Below are positions 31,015 through 39,997 of a stretch of 64,000 nt of DNA, in pieces; positions within the stretch are counted from its first letter, which is position 1; each line of letters begins with the position of its first letter. Source of the DNA: Xenorhabdus poinarii G6 (GTDB lineage Bacteria; Pseudomonadota; Gammaproteobacteria; Enterobacterales; Enterobacteriaceae); the NCBI RefSeq assembly GCF_000968175.1, contig NZ_FO704551.1:1054001-1118000 (forward strand). Reading direction: 5' to 3'. The notes below the pieces were generated by a model, which made no database searches, was not told the origin of the DNA, and was given only the letters and a program-made list of their open reading frames with translations. The position numbers and the translations under genes were made by a program.

Positions 31015-31950
<936 letters not shown>

Positions 31951-31990
31951 TTAAATAATTATTGTTTATAACGAGATTAACTTTTGTTTG

Positions 31991-32010
31991 TTTATACAAT
32001 TGTTTATACA
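31991..32010. promoter_or_regulatory. Candidate integrase arm-type site, left
   Basis: TTTATACAATTGTTTATACA differs by one base from 47559-47578 next to the integrase gene. Each copy is itself two direct TTTATACA units 12 bases apart. Paired motifs just inside both ends of the element are typical arm-type binding sites of a tyrosine recombinase. Confidence 0.6.
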
Positions 32011-32103
32011 TTGAACGCTGAACAAACCTATAAACAAAACATAAGATAAGAACAATGTGGAAGAAAAGAAAGAAGTAAGAGTGAATTTGTGATCAACAAA
32101 ACG

Positions 32104-32130
32104 AGGTCAGTACGTTGAGCGTTCTGACTT
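32104..32130. repeat. Inverted-repeat element, copy A
   Basis: AGGTCAG and CTGACTT arms around a 13-base spacer (TACGTTGAGCGTT). A second copy with the same spacing is at 32935-32963. Function unknown. Confidence 0.7.
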
Positions 32131-32280
32131 TACGAGACAGGTTGCTACGAATTTCGGCGGGAGTTTTATTGAATGTTTGTAGTGACGGCTAACCCATTGT
32201 GCCACCTCATCAAAGCCAATAACACAGCGAGTAATTAGACGAGGTGACTATTTCCCTGATGTTTTCCGGTATTAGAATAA

Positions 32281-32544
32281 TTATTTTGCTGATTTATCGC
32301 GAACTTTGCGCTCTATAAGATTACCGTTCATATCAAAATAACGGCTAGGCCAGATTTCAGATGGATGAATATTGAGATAATTAGCAACGATCCATTCCCC
32401 TTTAGGCCAAGGGCGTGATAACACATTTGCTAATGTAGAAGAACTGAGTCCCGCTTCACGGGAGACTGCGGCAAGCGTTGTACCACGCTTACGTAATGCT
32501 GCAATAATATCAGCTTGATGCCAGTCATTTCTAACGTTGTTCAT
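32281..32544 (-). CDS. Ner/Nlp-like DNA-binding regulator of the satellite
   Basis: 87 residues from the ATG at 32544 (MNNVRNDWHQADIIAALRKR), 10 bases after GGAAGGGG. A single helix-turn-helix of the Ner/Nlp family (TLAAVSREAGLSSSTLANVL), followed by the characteristic IHPSEIWPSRYFD. The family includes phage Mu Ner and enterobacterial Nlp/SfsB transcription regulators. The frame remains open upstream to 32658, but that part coincides with the structured RNA and is not needed. It sits at the left edge of the satellite, downstream of the packaging genes. Confidence 0.8.
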   Translation of the reverse strand: MNNVRNDWHQADIIAALRKRGTTLAAVSREAGLSSSTLANVLSRPWPKGEWIVANYLNIHPSEIWPSRYFDMNGNLIERKVRDKSAK

Positions 32545-32574
32545 TTCTGCTACCCCTTCCATTAATTGAGAAAA

Positions 32575-32755
32575 TTGATGGTGGTGATTCAAGGCAGGGT
32601 TCGCGGACCGGGTAACTATGACCGGCAAGGCCGAAGCCTTCCCTGCCTGAACCACCATTGAAAGGGTGATAGCAGGCGCACTGGTAGAAACTTCCTACCA
32701 GTGTATAGTTACACAAGGCCGCGACGCCTTGACCATTGGATTTTGCCAATGGCGG
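32575..32755 (-). ncRNA. C4-like structured antisense RNA candidate
   Basis: On the minus strand the segment forms four ordered hairpins: CCATTGG/CCAATGG (32733-32752), CAAGGC/GCCTTG (32714-32731), CACTGGTAG/CTACCAGTG (32679-32703) and AAGGC-TTCG-GCCTT with a UUCG tetraloop (32627-32640). A longer imperfect pairing encloses the last one (GGTGGT and AGGCAGGG near 32580-32598 with 32641-32656). This resembles C4-type antisense RNAs of P1/P4-like phages and prophages, whose DNA also carries an open Ash/Icd-like frame (here MVVQAGKASALP). Assignment is by resemblance; a covariance search would settle it. Confidence 0.45.
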
Positions 32756-32849
32756 GATTACTTTAATGAATTGGTTTATCAAATTCAATAAGCGAATCAG
32801 TAAAACCGCTTAACTTTTTGCGTTAAATTTCATTAAACGCCTTAGCGCT

Positions 32850-32928
32850 GTTGCGGTTCTTCACTTAAGCTAAATGAAAACTCTTCATGCTCACTCTGCC
32901 ACGTACCAAAGCTCATCAGGAACGCAAT
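32850..32928 (-). pseudogene. Duplicated 3' scrap of terL
   Basis: The minus strand encodes IAFLMSFGTWQSEHEEF, SFSLSEEPQQR and a stop, nearly the same as the end of TerL (IAFLMSFGTWQSEHEEF, AFSLSEGQQQR...) at 33580-33660. There is no upstream part. With the intact terL it brackets the monooxygenase-like gene, marking an insertion or recombination scar. Confidence 0.85.
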
Positions 32929-32934
32929 ATGATA

Positions 32935-32963
32935 TAGGTCAGTACATTATACGTTCTGACCTA
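32935..32963. repeat. Inverted-repeat element, copy B
   Basis: TAGGTCAG and CTGACCTA, perfect 8-bp arms around a 13-base spacer TACATTATACGTT. It lies 7 bases from the terL scrap and matches copy A at 32104-32130. Confidence 0.75.
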
Positions 32964-33111
32964 ATGAAAGGAATTCACGGTGGATTTCATCGGAAGCTAT
33001 CAATGTAAAAAAAGCAACACTCCGGCTTATATGGACAGGAAAGCGACTAATTTTTAATAAGTGATGAATGATGATAGCTCTTTATATCACCATGATTTTT
33101 ATAGACAACAT

Positions 33112-33414
33112 TTAAATTTTAGTTTGTGTTACGGTTCCATTAGTTATAAATGTTACATCGAATACACCATCAACAACACATACCCTCATTTTAGGCACAT
33201 ATTTATTGACATGTTCTTGTTCTAAATGAATATCTAAAAGACGCTGATTTTCCCATATTTCTATAGTAATAAAATTATCACCATCAATAAATGATTCATA
33301 GCGATGGCAACCCTTTTCTAAAGGGGCATAATCAAATTGCAGTATATTTGCTATGTTACGTAATTCGTCTTCTTTACCAGATAAAATCTTTGCTTTTACA
33401 ATTGCAACAATCAT
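33112..33414 (-). CDS. Antibiotic biosynthesis monooxygenase (ABM)-fold cargo protein
   Basis: 100 residues from ATG 33414 (MIVAIVKAKILSGKEDELRN), with GGA upstream. The pattern - an N-terminal strand, a helix KEDELRNIANIL, CHRYESFIDGDNFITIEIWE and a C-terminal LEQEHVNKYVPKM - is that of small dimeric ABM-domain proteins such as YgiN, which act on quinones or reactive metabolites. The upstream ATG at 33477 adds 21 residues unlike the family. It lies between terL and the terL scrap, so it entered as cargo. More AT-rich than the packaging genes beside it. Substrate unknown. Confidence 0.75.
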   Translation of the reverse strand: MIVAIVKAKILSGKEDELRNIANILQFDYAPLEKGCHRYESFIDGDNFITIEIWENQRLLDIHLEQEHVNKYVPKMRVCVVDGVFDVTFITNGTVTQTKI

Positions 33415-33552
33415 TCTATTTTTCCATATAATTAAAAGTGTAGTGTCATGATAAGTGTTTGTTTTTAAAATATTCATTTTAAGGTTATAGTAAACCAGTT
33501 TTTATGACAACTATTTACGATAAATATAAAAATAAATAAATCAATGTGTTAA

Positions 33553-35214
33553 CTAAACCCCATCAAAGTTATTTAATCGTTGTTGCTGCCCCTCACTTAA
33601 GCTAAACGCAAACTCTTCATGCTCGCTCTGCCATGTGCCAAAACTCATCAGGAACGCAATAGCAGGGTCGATTTTATTCGCTGATTTTCTCTTGTTAGGT
33701 TTGATATTGGCGTTCGCATCGGTTTCCATCACCACATTGGACATCGCCCATGCGAGAACCGGATCGTCGTTGTGACGAATGACCTTGCGATTCACGAATA
33801 CCTCAGCCGATTTAGCCACCGGACTAAAGCGCAGATAGGTTTGCGGGAATGGCTCAACATCCAGTCCGGCGCCCTGAAGTTGAGTTCTTAGGTGCGTGGC
33901 GTTCCATGTATCGAAACCGACCAGCTTGATATCAAACTGTTGGCTGTCCTTGAGAATGTCATCACGGATACGGTCATAATCAATGCAGTCGCCTGTTGTG
34001 GTGCGTATCCAGCCTGCTTGCACCCATTGGCGATAAATAGCCCGGTTCTTGTTGGCCGGGTTCTGTAACTGCGCTTCTGGTAAATAATGGCGGGTCAGGA
34101 GTAACAGTTCATTCTCCACGGGGAAGGTGTAGCAAACACTGGTGATATCCCCCGTTGAAGACAAATCCAGTCCGGCGTAGCACTCCAGCCCCTTGAGGTC
34201 GTTTTCATCATAATTAATTTGGCAGGCTTGCCAAGCCCCTTCGCCCATCCACGGCGTTTCACTCTGACACCAGATATTAAAGCGTTTGGTTAGCATTTCC
34301 GTCCATTGGGAAGGAATGCCTCGCGCTTTCTGGATGGTGTCATGCAGGGCGGCGCTATCCACTGAGATATTCAGATTGGGATTAGCCTTAATCCAAAGTG
34401 CCTTGTCATCAATCTCGTTTTCGTCGTCCAGCTCGTAGATCAGGGCAAACAGGGATTCATTTTGTTCTTCGCCGCCCAGTATCTGACAGCAATAATCATA
34501 GTGCTGCTTACAGGCCGAAATAACATTACTGCCCGCCGTAGTAATGGCAAACAGGAGTCCTTCGGGGCGTGCGCCCATCCCCAATTCAAGGGCAGAATAC
34601 ACGGCGTTATCGGGGTGCAAGTGGTATTCATCAACAATAGCGAGGCTGGGATTGGTGCCCTCAATGGTCGAGGCTTTGGCGGCCAGTGGCTTTAACAGGC
34701 TGTTGCTCTTCGTGTAAGTCACTTTATGTTGCTGGATGGCTACCCGCTTTTTCAGGGGCTTAGATAACAGGCTCATCTGGCGGGCATCATCAAACACAAT
34801 ACGCGCCTGATCCCGGCTGACAGCGGCGGTGTAAATATCCTGCTGTCCCGGTTCCATCACCAGAAACCAGTTCGCCAGTATTGCGGCCACGGTGGACTTC
34901 GCATTTTTGCGCGGCACCTGAATATAAGCACTGCGGTATTTTCTACGCCCCGTCGCTTTTACTTTGAAGCCGAACAGGTTAGCAAAGGCGAATTGTTGCC
35001 ACGGTTCAAGCACAATGGGCTGACCGCGCAAGTGGCCTTTGACGTGGGGACAGAGGCGGGAGAACGCAATAAAACGCTCTACCACCTCAGTATCAAACGT
35101 GTAAATCGGGTTGTTCAGGTCGTTATAGTAGCGTTTCACGGCCTGTTTCAGGCGCTTACAGGCCGGAATTGTGCCATTTTCGACATCAAGAGCGTACTGA
35201 TCCCATGCGTTCAC
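33553..35214 (-). CDS. Phage terminase large subunit (HK97 type)
   Basis: 553 residues. The ATPase part has a Walker A-like motif VPRKNAKST (near residue 100) and Walker B LAIVDEYH. The nuclease part begins at LDLSSTGDITS. It packages DNA into the prohead together with TerS. terS precedes it by 11 bases. No lysis or tail genes follow, unlike a complete phage; the capsid/packaging set ends here. Confidence 0.95.
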   Translation of the reverse strand: MNAWDQYALDVENGTIPACKRLKQAVKRYYNDLNNPIYTFDTEVVERFIAFSRLCPHVKGHLRGQPIVLEPWQQFAFANLFGFKVKATGRRKYRSAYIQVPRKNAKSTVAAILANWFLVMEPGQQDIYTAAVSRDQARIVFDDARQMSLLSKPLKKRVAIQQHKVTYTKSNSLLKPLAAKASTIEGTNPSLAIVDEYHLHPDNAVYSALELGMGARPEGLLFAITTAGSNVISACKQHYDYCCQILGGEEQNESLFALIYELDDENEIDDKALWIKANPNLNISVDSAALHDTIQKARGIPSQWTEMLTKRFNIWCQSETPWMGEGAWQACQINYDENDLKGLECYAGLDLSSTGDITSVCYTFPVENELLLLTRHYLPEAQLQNPANKNRAIYRQWVQAGWIRTTTGDCIDYDRIRDDILKDSQQFDIKLVGFDTWNATHLRTQLQGAGLDVEPFPQTYLRFSPVAKSAEVFVNRKVIRHNDDPVLAWAMSNVVMETDANANIKPNKRKSANKIDPAIAFLMSFGTWQSEHEEFAFSLSEGQQQRLNNFDGV

Positions 35215-35225
35215 TGTGACCTCAC

Positions 35226-35585
35226 TCAGGCAATCAGCACATCTAGATCATCAGGTTCATCGCTTTCTATCGGATTTCGGCGGCGGGATACGGGATCAAA
35301 GCCCAATAAGGACGACATTTTTATCATGATTTTTTCCGCGTCCGCCTTGGCTTTCAGTGACGGGTTACTGGTCGCCGCGCCGCGTGAACCTTCCACCGCG
35401 AACCCGCGTAATTCAATGTCGGCCACGGCTTTACGGTAGATCGCATAGTTAACGCAATACAGTTCTAAATTGTTCCAGTCTGCCGGGCTGAGGTCGTCAC
35501 GCTCATTTAACAGTTTCGCTTTCGATTTCCATTGCTCGGCGGCGATGTCGTTTAAGTAAACCGGGGGTTTGGGTGCCCTTGCCAT
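35226..35585 (-). CDS. Phage terminase small subunit, P27 family
   Basis: 119 residues. The P27-type start MARAPKPPVYLNDIAAEQW and the helical core (LSPADWNNLELYCVNYAIYR) are clear. TerS recognises the packaging site and recruits TerL. A small-subunit gene of its own is used by cf-PICIs to direct packaging of satellite DNA. Confidence 0.9.
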   Translation of the reverse strand: MARAPKPPVYLNDIAAEQWKSKAKLLNERDDLSPADWNNLELYCVNYAIYRKAVADIELRGFAVEGSRGAATSNPSLKAKADAEKIMIKMSSLLGFDPVSRRRNPIESDEPDDLDVLIA

Positions 35586-35736
35586 AATAGTTTGATTCCT
35601 ATGAAGTTACTGCTATTGAAAAAAGTGCCGTGCGTAAAAATTTGAGGGGGCGGCGGTGCCATGAGGCAGGGCATTTGTCATGTTTGACTCCCCTACCCCC
35701 TCTGAGTGCTTCTCTAACGATTTCGAAAGCATTCCC
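35586..35736. other. Non-coding stretch before terS, candidate cos/packaging region
   Basis: 151 bases without a gene. G-rich and C-rich runs occur (GAGGGGGCGGCGG at 35644-35656; CCCCTACCCCCTC around 35690-35702), and GAGGGGG can pair with CCCCCTC. HNH-containing packaging modules often keep their cos site near terS. This is position plus composition only. Confidence 0.25.
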
Positions 35737-35865
35737 TTAGCTCCTATCACGCTGTATTGTACGCTTCACTGTGGGCTTCTCAGGCGCAATCTGCTTCTCT
35801 GGTCGATAGGGTTCACTGTGCTTCAATAGCTCTTTAACGAGTTGTTCGGTCTCTGTTTTATTCAT
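35737..35865 (-). CDS. Small satellite protein, 42 residues, unknown
   Basis: The ATG at 35865 overlaps the 3' end of the HNH gene (codons GAA-TAA and ATG-AAT interleave), typical of translational coupling. The protein is charged and helical (TETEQLVKELLKHSEPYRP) with a basic tail. I do not recognise a family. An upstream ATG at 35925 lies within the HNH gene. Confidence 0.45.
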   Translation of the reverse strand: MNKTETEQLVKELLKHSEPYRPEKQIAPEKPTVKRTIQRDRS

Positions 35866-36295
35866 GCTGGTACATCCAGTCATTGCGCCTTGTTGCTTCT
35901 GCTTCCTGCTCACGATAAGCACCATGCTTGCGCTTCTGCTTGGTTATCGGGTCTTGGGTAAACGTCTTGCTGTTATGGCAACGATGACATACTGATTGAT
36001 GATTGAAGTCAGGCCAGAACAGTACATCACTGTCACCGTCTATCGGGATAATGTGGTCAACAATGGTTGCCGGGGTGTAGGTGTTGGCTTTCAGGCAAAT
36101 CACACATAAGGGATTAGCCTTAAGGTACATCAAGCGATATTTACCCCATTGATTGCTATAACCGCGTTGGGTTCGGGTGCCTCGCTGCTTATCCTGTACA
36201 CGCCGGGCTTCCCGTTTGTGTTCATCGCAACGACCCGATTTTACCCGTTGTTTGCAGCCGGGATAAGTACAGCGTTTCAAAGGTTGCCAAGGCAT
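35858..36295 (-). CDS. HNH endonuclease of the packaging module
   Basis: 145 residues. An N-terminal zinc-binding part (CTYPGCKQRVKSGRCDEH) precedes the HNH core with CVIC, VDHIIP, and HQSVCHRCHNSKT. HK97-type cos phages and cf-PICIs need such an HNH protein for terminase cleavage at cos. The start overlaps the previous gene's stop (TAATG). Confidence 0.92.
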   Translation of the reverse strand: MPWQPLKRCTYPGCKQRVKSGRCDEHKREARRVQDKQRGTRTQRGYSNQWGKYRLMYLKANPLCVICLKANTYTPATIVDHIIPIDGDSDVLFWPDFNHQSVCHRCHNSKTFTQDPITKQKRKHGAYREQEAEATRRNDWMYQHE

Positions 36296-36597
36296 TAGTA
36301 GACTCCGATATCACGATAGACAGACCACAGGGACTTGATGGTAAACGGCACTTCTTTAAGCTCAAGATCGGTTGCCATCTCCCGGTTTTCATACAACAAG
36401 CCAATATAAAGCAGGCAGCCCACCTTGATGGCAGGCGTGAAAGTCAAGCCATTATCAAAGCGCTTGCCGATATGTTGCTGGCACACTTCCAGTGCGGCAT
36501 TGGCATAGCCCACCAATAACGCATCGTCGCGGGTGTCGCTTTCATCCACCCGGCAATGTTGCTTGATTTCACTTAAGGGGATATCGATTTTATCCAT
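36295..36597 (-). CDS. Head-tail connector protein (gp6-like)
   Basis: 100 residues, mostly helical, beginning IPLSEIKQHCRVDESDTRDD, the usual start of HK97 gp6-like connectors, and with a central IKVGCLLYIGLLYENRE helix. Connectors form a ring under the portal and receive the tail. A satellite needs this adaptor to dock to helper-phage tails. Confidence 0.85.
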   Translation of the reverse strand: MDKIDIPLSEIKQHCRVDESDTRDDALLVGYANAALEVCQQHIGKRFDNGLTFTPAIKVGCLLYIGLLYENREMATDLELKEVPFTIKSLWSVYRDIGVY

Positions 36598-36913
36598 TGC
36601 GCACGCCTCCTTTGCAAAGCAGTTCTAGGCGGGTGTGTTTGGTATCGGGGATAACGACGGCAATCACAAGGGGTTTGCCTTGATAAACAATGCGATGGCC
36701 TGTGGTGATATCCGCACGGTAGCGCAACCAGATACGAATAGTCACTTCTGAAAATACCGCGCTCGATGCGACGAGTTCCCGCCCGCTGATCGTTCTCACC
36801 TCCGCCCAAACTTCGGCAACATCCACCCATTTGTTAATCACCGACCCCATAGGCGAACGGCTTGATTCGTTTTTCTGTATCGTTACCCGATGCTGCAATC
36901 TGCCTGCCCTCAT
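36590..36913 (-). CDS. Phage head closure / head-tail adaptor protein
   Basis: 107 residues from ATG 36913 (MRAGRLQHRVTIQK), the family's typical start; it overlaps the portal stop (ATGA). Beta-rich SPP1 gp16-like head closure family (WAEVRTISGREL, HRIVYQGKPLVIAVV). The frame is open upstream into the portal gene, where the longer start is unlikely. It overlaps the connector gene by 8 bases. Confidence 0.85.
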   Translation of the reverse strand: MRAGRLQHRVTIQKNESSRSPMGSVINKWVDVAEVWAEVRTISGRELVASSAVFSEVTIRIWLRYRADITTGHRIVYQGKPLVIAVVIPDTKHTRLELLCKGGVRNG

Positions 36914-38127
36914 GCCTTGTCCTCCGGTGGTTGCTTGATTTCGACGGTTTGCTTCCATGCCTGGCTAAATTCATCCCCCCCTTCACGCGGCGATAAGCCT
37001 TCACGTTCACGGGCTTCATTCGGTGACATCACCCCCGACTTAATCGCCGTCTCATAACTCTGGAAGCGTTCCCGTGGGTTAGCACGCAGTAAGTCGGCCG
37101 TATCAAACTCGACTTGGTAACGTATCCCCCGTTTCGGTGAGGCCATCAGTAAGGCCGATTTGATTTGTTGCTCAAAGTTGGCGAGCCACGGGCGCATAGT
37201 GATAGTCAGAAAGGCGCGTGAGGCTTCGCTAAAGTTGCTGTAGGTGCTGTTCGAGTACTCTTGCAGAAAGATCGGGCTGACGTTGAACATCCGGGCGATA
37301 TCGTCAATGGTGAAGCGGCGGGAGGCCAGCCACTCCGCGTCTTGGTTACTCATCCCCAATTGCTGGTACTCCATCCCGCCCTCAAGAATAGGCGTTTTCC
37401 CTGCATTACGGGCACCCTTGTAACGTTTGAGGGCTTCCAGTGCCTTAGCGCCTTTCGTCCCATCCAGCCAGTCGGCGGATTTAATTACCCCCGCCGCCAT
37501 CATACCTTCTTTCATAATGCTGGTTCCGTGGCGTTGTTGTGCCAGCCCCAAACCCAAGGTTTCGCGGCAGACAGTGACGGGTGAGCGGCCAAGAAAGCCG
37601 TCTTCAGTGGCATAGCGCAGGTGCAGGACTTCCTCCTGTAAATAGGTTTTTACCTTGCCGCTATAAGGTTCGGTGATGGTATAGGCGAACCGGTGATCGG
37701 ATAATCGTTGTGGTACAACCGCTGACGGGGGGTAAGGGTGCAATGATTGTGGCTGACCATCCCGCCCCCAGATTATCACCGCATACGCATTACCATTTAA
37801 CAGGCAATGACGCATCAGGGTTCGCTTGAACTGGTACGGGGTCTGGCAGTCATTCGGGTACTCATTAAGCAAGTAATCCACCGGGTGATCGCTCAACCAT
37901 TCGCGGGACTCTTTACTGTTCTGGTGCGCAACCCGATAGAGGTAACAGGGCATGGAGGCAACGGCTTCACCAATGACCGTGACGGCATTCATCACGGCGG
38001 GTAAGCCCTCTGCCGTGGAGGGTGAAACATGCTCCCCCGATTTAGTGTTAGATACGCCCGCCAGAGAAAGAAACTCCTCCATCGTCATACTGCGGGTTTC
38101 AGGCGCTTTTCGCTTAAACGGCCACAT
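36910..38127 (-). CDS. Phage portal protein, HK97 family
   Basis: 405 residues. Family marks: an N-terminal MNAVTVIGEAVASMPCYLYR stretch, AYAVIIWGRDGQPQSLHPY, and FTIDDIARMFNVSPIFLQE. The portal is the dodecameric vertex through which DNA enters. The prohead protease gene ends 2 bases before it. Confidence 0.95.
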   Translation of the reverse strand: MWPFKRKAPETRSMTMEEFLSLAGVSNTKSGEHVSPSTAEGLPAVMNAVTVIGEAVASMPCYLYRVAHQNSKESREWLSDHPVDYLLNEYPNDCQTPYQFKRTLMRHCLLNGNAYAVIIWGRDGQPQSLHPYPPSAVVPQRLSDHRFAYTITEPYSGKVKTYLQEEVLHLRYATEDGFLGRSPVTVCRETLGLGLAQQRHGTSIMKEGMMAAGVIKSADWLDGTKGAKALEALKRYKGARNAGKTPILEGGMEYQQLGMSNQDAEWLASRRFTIDDIARMFNVSPIFLQEYSNSTYSNFSEASRAFLTITMRPWLANFEQQIKSALLMASPKRGIRYQVEFDTADLLRANPRERFQSYETAIKSGVMSPNEAREREGLSPREGGDEFSQAWKQTVEIKQPPEDKA

Positions 38128-38129
38128 GG

Positions 38130-38678
38130 TTACACCTCAGACAGTTGCAGCCAGTAATGACGCAAGTCAGTATCGCTGGTTTTAATAGTATTCAGCGAGC
38201 GCTTGGCAATCTCTACGCCACTCTCAGGGTAGGCGGGCAGGCTGGTGATAGTGATTTCCCGTAATTCAGCCTCCAAGACGGTTCTGACATACGGTTCCTG
38301 ACCAATATCCCATTGATCCTTCAATGCCCTGAATCCAAAGGACATGCCTAAAATATCACCACGTTCGACCAGCGTTAGTACATCGCGGCCTAATTGGGTA
38401 TCAGGCGGGGTTAACTCGAAGCGTAACCCGGTAGCATCTTCACTAAGCTGTAAGGTGCCGGACGCGGTGCGGCCTAACAGGTTCATGTGATCATGTTCAT
38501 AAAGTGCCCTGACATCTGCGCCAGAAGTTAAGCTGGCACTAAACGCATTCGGGGCAAACTGTTCCACAAACTCATCCCACAAGAGATGTGAGCGGCTGTT
38601 CCACCGGATCGCGTAGCCGACCAGCTTTTTATCTGCCGCTGACAAGGAGGCGGTGCGGATTTCAAAATCGTTATTCAT
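38130..38678 (-). CDS. Prohead protease, HK97 family
   Basis: 182 residues, herpesvirus assemblin-like serine protease. The catalytic His is in RALYEHDHMNLLGRT and the Ser in ILGMSFGFRAL. It cleaves scaffold and capsid N-terminal parts during maturation. It lies between capsid and portal genes, the order of HK97-type modules when read on the minus strand. Confidence 0.93.
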   Translation of the reverse strand: MNNDFEIRTASLSAADKKLVGYAIRWNSRSHLLWDEFVEQFAPNAFSASLTSGADVRALYEHDHMNLLGRTASGTLQLSEDATGLRFELTPPDTQLGRDVLTLVERGDILGMSFGFRALKDQWDIGQEPYVRTVLEAELREITITSLPAYPESGVEIAKRSLNTIKTSDTDLRHYWLQLSEV

Positions 38679-38721
38679 CTATGGACTCCAGGACTGAAAA
38701 GGGGCGCTGTGCCCCTCTCGC

Positions 38722-39870
38722 TTATTTACCGGCTTTCAGTTCCAGCACCTTGATTGCGTTGGAGTCCACTAAGCCCCCGCCCAGATACTTATCAGTGTGT
38801 ACCTTATAAAATCCCGGCTCGGTGATATTGTCGGGACGGGTGCGGGTGCCTGTTTCGTGGTCAACGATGAAGTAACCGCGCTTGAAGTCACCCAGACCGA
38901 TAACGTTATCCGGCATAAATTCGAGATAGTGAACAGGCAAGCCCAGCAGCATATCGGGATCACCGGCTTGCAAACGTTCCCGCCAGATATAATCCCCGTT
39001 GCCGTTTTTCAGTTTCTGTACTTTAGCGGCAGTGTTGGAGTTCATCACCCAGACGGCATTCTTGCGGTATTTGTTCCTGAGCAAAAACTTAAGGTCAATC
39101 AGGCTGTCAGCTTCAAGGGTGGCGACCTCCAGCTTTTGCAGGGTGCCGAAAACGCGCGTTTTGTCGGCTTGGGTATCACGGGGATAAGACAGGAAGCCTT
39201 TCGCCTTTTTGCTGCCGTCACCGCTGACAAGATCCGTTTCTTCGGTATCAACGAAGGTGTCGGCAATTTCTGAGGTCAGCCAGCCCAAGATATCGACGTC
39301 GCTAAAATCGATAATTTCTTGTGTTGTCTTGGGGTAAGCGTAAATCGGGAACAGCTTAATGCTGACTTCTTCCATCTTCGGCGTGGACGTTTCACCGCGT
39401 GCCTTGCCCTCTTCCCCGTGGGCTACCGCTGCGCCACCGACAGAAACCAACTGTTTGTATTCGTTGCTGCGTATGGTCTTGAGGGTACAGATCCGGCGCA
39501 TGACCGATTCATCCGCCAGTTGCTGCATGATTTGTTTGTTTAGCTCAGGAATAACGGTATAGCCACCCTCGGACGGCACGCCCGTAGACAAGGTGCGGGT
39601 TTCTCCGGTCACAATATAGTGGCGCAGTTCGTCGTTGCTGAGTTTTTCACTGGTCGGCTGAGTCTTCGCCTGATGGCGTTCTTCATCTGACAAGGCTTCG
39701 TAGCGGGCGATTTCTGTATTCAGTGCGTCGGACTGGCTGCGCAGTTCGTCAAACTGTTTGGCTTCCTCTTCGGTCAATGAGCGTTTTTCAGTTTCGGCCT
39801 TGGTGAGCAGGGTGCGCATTTGTTCGGTGAGGGTTGCCTTTTGCTGGCGTAATTCAAGGAGTTTTTTCAT
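38722..39870 (-). CDS. Major capsid protein, HK97 fold, with N-terminal delta domain
   Basis: 382 residues. A coiled-coil delta (scaffold) domain occupies about residues 1-105 (KKLLELRQQKATLTEQMRTL; EEEAKQFDELRSQSDAL), and is expected to be removed by the protease. The HK97 fold follows (GVPSEGGYTVIPEL; WLTSEIADTFVDTEE; VWVMNSNTAAKVQKLKN). cf-PICIs make their own capsids from such a gene. It is the first gene of the structural operon. Confidence 0.95.
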   Translation of the reverse strand: MKKLLELRQQKATLTEQMRTLLTKAETEKRSLTEEEAKQFDELRSQSDALNTEIARYEALSDEERHQAKTQPTSEKLSNDELRHYIVTGETRTLSTGVPSEGGYTVIPELNKQIMQQLADESVMRRICTLKTIRSNEYKQLVSVGGAAVAHGEEGKARGETSTPKMEEVSIKLFPIYAYPKTTQEIIDFSDVDILGWLTSEIADTFVDTEETDLVSGDGSKKAKGFLSYPRDTQADKTRVFGTLQKLEVATLEADSLIDLKFLLRNKYRKNAVWVMNSNTAAKVQKLKNGNGDYIWRERLQAGDPDMLLGLPVHYLEFMPDNVIGLGDFKRGYFIVDHETGTRTRPDNITEPGFYKVHTDKYLGGGLVDSNAIKVLELKAGK

Positions 39871-39997
39871 GGTGTTTTGTGGTTGGTTATTCTGCTTAAG
39901 ACACTATTTAACATCATGAAAAATGATAAAAAAGCCCCTGACATTCAGAGGATAAACTTGCGAAAACATGAGGACGGAATATTTACAAAAGTTTTCA

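Noticed and set aside
32545..32658. N-terminal extension of the Ner-like gene (MVVQAGKASALP...)
   Set aside because: It overlaps the structured RNA, and the ATG at 32544 has a clear ribosome site; the extension is typical of frames open through C4-like RNA DNA.
33553..39870. Interpretation as a full prophage
   Set aside because: No tail tube, tape measure, baseplate, holin or lysin gene between or beside the structural genes, and the element ends are defined by the att repeat.
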